DNA from: Candidatus Onthovicinus excrementipullorum | GTDB lineage: Bacteria; Bacillota; Clostridia; Oscillospirales; Acutalibacteraceae | Direction: 5' to 3' | DNA: 64,000 nt | Assembly (NCBI GenBank): GCA_018712345.1 | Contig: DVHG01000008.1 | Coordinates: forward strand, 62,001-126,000 | Shown: positions 61,081 to 64,000 of the stretch, one piece after another | Position numbering within the stretch: the first letter of the stretch is position 1 | Layout: each line of letters opens with the position of its first letter | The notes under the pieces: model-generated | The model's input: the letters and a program-made list of their open reading frames with translations, nothing else | Told to the model about the DNA's origin: nothing | Databases searched by the model: none | Translations under genes and position numbers: made by a program

Positions 61081-61109
61081 AATACAGTATGTGAATGGCT
61101 GTATTTTTT
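61081..61109 (+). terminator. terminator-like hairpin in the copA leader
   Basis: Stem AATACAG / CTGTATT followed by TTTTA, about 40 bases after the expected start of the 61010 promoter. Confidence 0.5.
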
Positions 61110-61125
61110 ATTTTGCCTCGGCAAG

Positions 61126-61140
61126 TACCCTACAGGGGTA
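61126..61140. promoter_or_regulatory. CsoR-type copper operator
   Basis: TACCC-TACAG-GGGTA, an inverted repeat closely like the CsoR box of the B. subtilis copZA promoter; 46 bp before copA, whose operon ends in csoR. Confidence 0.82.
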
Positions 61141-61186
61141 TGGTAGCAAACAATGATAATACCTCCGATAGAAAGAAGGTTTCCCT

Positions 61187-63784
61187 ATGAAAAAGGAATG
61201 TTTTGACGTCACCGGCATGACGTGTGCCGCCTGCTCCGCCCGCGTGGAAAAAAGTGTATCCGCCACTTCCGGCGTTCAGGACGTTTCCGTGAACCTGCTG
61301 AAAAACAGCATGGTTGTCACTTATGATGAGGAACAGACCGATCCGCAAAAAATCATCTCCTCCGTTGAAAAGGCGGGCTACGGCGCCGCCATCCAACAGG
61401 AGCAGTTATCTGCCCCAGGCCGACCGGCTGAAAAGAAGGATCCGAACGCCATTGCCAAACAGGAATATAAGCGTGTGCGCAATCGGCTGATCGTCTCCGC
61501 GATCTTCGCCGTCCCGCTGTTTTATATCTCCATGGGCCACATGATGAACTGGCCGCTCCCCGGCTTCCTGCTCGGGGAGCAGAACGCGATGACTTTCTCC
61601 CTGGTGCTGTTCCTGCTCCTGCTGCCGATCGTGATTGTCAACGCCAAATTTTACCGGCAGGGCTTTAAATCCCTGTTCCACGGCGCCCCGAATATGGACT
61701 CGCTGATCGCCATCGGCTCCGGCGCCGCCATCGTGTATGGGATCTACGCAATGTTCAAGATCAGCTTTGGGCTCGGGCATGGCGATATGGAGACGGTGCA
61801 CCACTTTATGATGGACCTGTACTTTGAATCCGCCGGCATGATCCTGACGCTCATCACCCTGGGCAAATTTTTTGAGGCGCGCGCCAAGGGCAAGACGTCG
61901 GATGCCATCACCAAGCTGATGGATCTGGCGCCAAAGACTGCCACCGTGATCCGCGATGGACAGGAGACGGAGATCCCCGCCGAGGAGGTCCGCACGGGCG
62001 ACATCCTGATTGTTAAGGCTGGGGAGTCAATCCCAGTGGACGGCATCGTGACGGAGGGCAGCTCCTCCGTGGACGAGTCTGCCCTGACGGGAGAATCCAT
62101 TCCGGTGGAGAAGCAGCCGGGGGATTCCGTCATCGGCGCAACGATCAACAAGTCCGGTTACTTTAAAATGCAGGCGACCAAGGTCGGTGAGGATACGGCG
62201 CTCTCCCAGATCGTAAAACTGGTGGACGAGGCCACCAGCTCCAAGGCCCCCATCGCAAAGCTGGCCGACAAGGTCAGCGGCGTCTTTGTCCCGGCCGTGA
62301 TCGTGATTGCCGTCGTCGCCACCATCGCCTGGCTCATTGCGGGGTACAACTTTGAATTCGCCCTGTCCATCGGTATTTCTGTCCTGGTGATCTCCTGCCC
62401 GTGCGCCCTCGGCCTCGCGACGCCGACCGCGATCATGGTGGGCACCGGCAGAGGCGCGTCCAACGGTATCCTGTTCAAATCCGCGCAGGCGCTGGAGACC
62501 GCGCACAGCGTCAAAACCGTGGTGCTCGATAAGACGGGGACGATCACACAGGGTAAGCCGGTGGTCACGGACATCGGCGCCGTGCATGACATTGGTACGC
62601 AGCGGCTGCTGCAAATCGCCGCCTCACTCGAAAAGATGTCCGAGCACCCGCTGGCGGAGGCGATCACCGCCGAGGCCGAGCGCCAGAAGATTACACTGCT
62701 CCCGGTTGCCGACTTCCTCCAAATCCCGGGACAGGGCATTGAGGGCAATGTGGACGGAATGCGCTGCCAGGCCGGAAACCGCCGCCTGCTTGAGCGTGAA
62801 GGGCTCTACACCCCAGAACTGAGCCGGCAGGAGACGGAGCTGGCCGAGGCTGGAAAGACTCCGCTGTTCTTTCTCTGCGACGGCCGTCTGATCGGACTCA
62901 TCGCGGCGGCGGACCCGGTCAAGCCGAGCAGCCGCCGCGCCATTGCGGAGCTCCGGCAGCTCGGAATGCAGGTTGTCATGCTCACCGGAGATAATGAAAA
63001 GACCGCCCGGGCGATCCAGCGCCAGGTGGGTGTGGACCGCGTGATCGCGGAAGTTCTCCCGCAGGATAAGGAGCAGGAGATCCGCCGCCTTCAGGAAGAG
63101 GGGAAAAAGGTCGCCATGGTCGGCGACGGGATCAACGACGCCCCAGCCCTCGCCCGCGCGGACGTAGGGATCGCCATCGGTGCGGGGACGGATATTGCCA
63201 TCGAGTCCGCCGATGTAGTGCTGATGAAGAGCGACCTGATGGATGTGGCCACGGCCGTTCAGTTAAGCCGCTCCGTCATCCGGAACATCAAACAGAATCT
63301 GTTCTGGGCATTCTTTTACAATACGATCGGCATCCCGATCGCCGCGGGTGTCTTTTATCCCGCATTTGGGCTGAAGCTGAGCCCCATGATCGGCGCGCTG
63401 GCGATGAGCTTCAGCTCCGTATTCGTGGTATCCAATGCACTGCGGCTGCGCTTCTTTAAGCCGAAACACCACACCGCCGAAGAGGTACCGTCTGAGATCC
63501 AAGTACAAAATACGCTCCGCACCTTTGAAATTGAGGCGCCGGAGCAAAAAATAAAAGGAGTGTCTGATATGGAAAAAATCGTAAAAATTGAAGGTATGAT
63601 GTGTGCGCACTGCGTCAAACATGTGCAGGATGCCCTGTCCGCCGTACCGGGCGTGACAGCGGTCCAGGTTAGTCTGGAGGATAAGTGCGCCGCCGTCACT
63701 GCCGGCGCAGATGTGACGGACGCGGCGCTCGCCGCCGCCGTCAAAGACGCCGGCTATGACGTGACGGGGATTGAGAACGCATGA
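61187..63784 (+). CDS. copA: copper-exporting P1B ATPase with fused C-terminal CopZ-like domain
   Basis: 865 residues; pumps Cu(I) out of the cytoplasm. The N-terminal heavy-metal domain has GMTCAAC (Cys13, Cys16); the membrane ion site is CPC (404-406); the phosphorylated Asp448 is in DKTGT; the hinge is [13 protein letters not shown]. After the last helix and a linker, a second metal domain (about 795-865, GMMCAHC, Cys806/Cys809) is fused to the C-terminus. That position is unusual. Within the gene an internal AAAAGGAG site lies 8 bases before an in-frame ATG at 63569, so the domain may also be made as free CopZ. The stop overlaps csoR (ATGA). Copper specificity follows from CPC, MTCAAC and the CsoR box. 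Confidence 0.94.
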   Translation: MKKECFDVTGMTCAACSARVEKSVSATSGVQDVSVNLLKNSMVVTYDEEQTDPQKIISSVEKAGYGAAIQQEQLSAPGRPAEKKDPNAIAKQEYKRVRNRLIVSAIFAVPLFYISMGHMMNWPLPGFLLGEQNAMTFSLVLFLLLLPIVIVNAKFYRQGFKSLFHGAPNMDSLIAIGSGAAIVYGIYAMFKISFGLGHGDMETVHHFMMDLYFESAGMILTLITLGKFFEARAKGKTSDAITKLMDLAPKTATVIRDGQETEIPAEEVRTGDILIVKAGESIPVDGIVTEGSSSVDESALTGESIPVEKQPGDSVIGATINKSGYFKMQATKVGEDTALSQIVKLVDEATSSKAPIAKLADKVSGVFVPAVIVIAVVATIAWLIAGYNFEFALSIGISVLVISCPCALGLATPTAIMVGTGRGASNGILFKSAQALETAHSVKTVVLDKTGTITQGKPVVTDIGAVHDIGTQRLLQIAASLEKMSEHPLAEAITAEAERQKITLLPVADFLQIPGQGIEGNVDGMRCQAGNRRLLEREGLYTPELSRQETELAEAGKTPLFFLCDGRLIGLIAAADPVKPSSRRAIAELRQLGMQVVMLTGDNEKTARAIQRQVGVDRVIAEVLPQDKEQEIRRLQEEGKKVAMVGDGINDAPALARADVGIAIGAGTDIAIESADVVLMKSDLMDVATAVQLSRSVIRNIKQNLFWAFFYNTIGIPIAAGVFYPAFGLKLSPMIGALAMSFSSVFVVSNALRLRFFKPKHHTAEEVPSEIQVQNTLRTFEIEAPEQKIKGVSDMEKIVKIEGMMCAHCVKHVQDALSAVPGVTAVQVSLEDKCAAVTAGADVTDAALAAAVKDAGYDVTGIENA
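63569..63784 (+). other. copZ: possible internal start producing free CopZ copper chaperone
   Basis: In-frame ATG (codon 795 of copA) with AAAAGGAG 8 bases upstream. It would give a 71-residue protein with GMMCAHC and the usual [12 protein letters not shown] end, the size of stand-alone CopZ. Either alternative initiation or the relic of a copA-copZ gene fusion. Not proven by sequence alone. Confidence 0.5.
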
Positions 63785-64000
63785 GGGCGGATAAGGCGGC
63801 CATCACGCACAAGCTGAAAATCGCCCGCGGGCAGCTTGACGGCATCCTGAAGATGGTGGAGGAGGACCGCTACTGTGTCGATATCTCCAACCAGCTGATG
63901 GCCACACAGTCCCTGCTCAGGAGTGCCAACCAGCAGATCCTTCAGGCGCACATCCGTAACTGTGTGCGTGAGGCGCTGGAGACGGACGAGCCAAATCCCA
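63781..64000 (+). CDS. csoR: CsoR-family copper-sensing repressor (3' end beyond window)
   Basis: The first 73 codons are present. The sequence starts [20 protein letters not shown] and shows the copper ligands Cys32 ([10 protein letters not shown]), His57 and Cys61 (QAHIRNC) of the CsoR/DUF156 family; all three together favour copper over other metals. Its start overlaps the copA stop. The protein should bind the operator at 61126-61140 and let go when Cu(I) binds, forming a feedback loop with the ATPase. Confidence 0.92.
   Translation, partial: MRADKAAITHKLKIARGQLDGILKMVEEDRYCVDISNQLMATQSLLRSANQQILQAHIRNCVREALETDEPNP

Overview
The window is about 64 kb of a GC-rich (by eye well above 50%) anaerobic Firmicute. 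The most likely group is Clostridia close to Oscillospiraceae/Ruminococcaceae. This rests on Gram-positive style Shine-Dalgarno sites, T-box and TPP leaders, an (S/N)PXTG-type wall anchor, oxygen-sensitive pyruvate enzymes (a glycyl-radical pyruvate formate-lyase and a pyruvate:ferredoxin oxidoreductase), many TetR/MarR-linked transporters, and glycosidases with a bile-salt-hydrolase-like enzyme typical of gut organisms. The assignment is inference; no rRNA or other phylogenetic marker is present.

Layout. 0-8.7 kb: carbohydrate and amide hydrolases (esterase, GH3 beta-glucosidase, membrane-anchored GH32, choloylglycine-hydrolase family, discoidin + GH18 lipoprotein) and a methyltransferase. 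8.8-12 kb: a broken NhaC antiporter, then GNAT, NUDIX and MazG-like housecleaning genes and a lipoprotein amidase. 12-14 kb: a tryptophan T-box driving TrpB2. 14-19.5 kb: an esterase, small membrane proteins, then the pyruvate formate-lyase locus, in which the glycyl-radical domain is a separate 80-residue gene and a second 69-residue gene is a paralog of that domain's N-terminal half. 19.9-27 kb: VanZ/secreted pair, APH kinase, GNAT, and a TetR-ABC-ABC operon. 27.2 kb: pflA, the activase for the formate-lyase. 28-35 kb: a 961-residue wall-anchored protein, TetR, sugar symporter, ArsR-type regulator, tRNA-Arg.

36.05-39.1 kb is an AT-rich mobile-element remnant: a tiny basic protein, a DUF3892-like gene, an XRE repressor with triplicated operator repeats, an ImmA protease and a truncated large serine recombinase. 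It appears to have landed inside the hairpin of a terminator between the cupin and a TetR gene. 39-44 kb: TetR, epimerase, and a TPP-riboswitch operon for uptake of a thiamine precursor. 44-49.5 kb: a TPR/zinc-ribbon membrane pair, a small alarmone synthetase, MATE pump and MarR. 49.7-61 kb: PFOR, a CorC-type protein, DUF4091 protein, glutamate dehydrogenase, MutY, and a diaminopentanoate-dehydrogenase-like enzyme. 61-64 kb: CopA copper ATPase with a fused C-terminal CopZ domain that has its own ribosome-binding site, then the 5' part of csoR, cut by the window edge.

How it works together: pyruvate is split either by PFL (formate + acetyl-CoA, activated by PflA) or by PFOR (reduced ferredoxin + CO2 + acetyl-CoA). 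Both promoters carry perfect palindromes. Glutamate dehydrogenase assimilates ammonia, and the hydrolases and symporter feed sugars. The observations most worth pursuing are the split formate-lyase with its cysteine-tailed companion, and the in-frame internal CopZ start.
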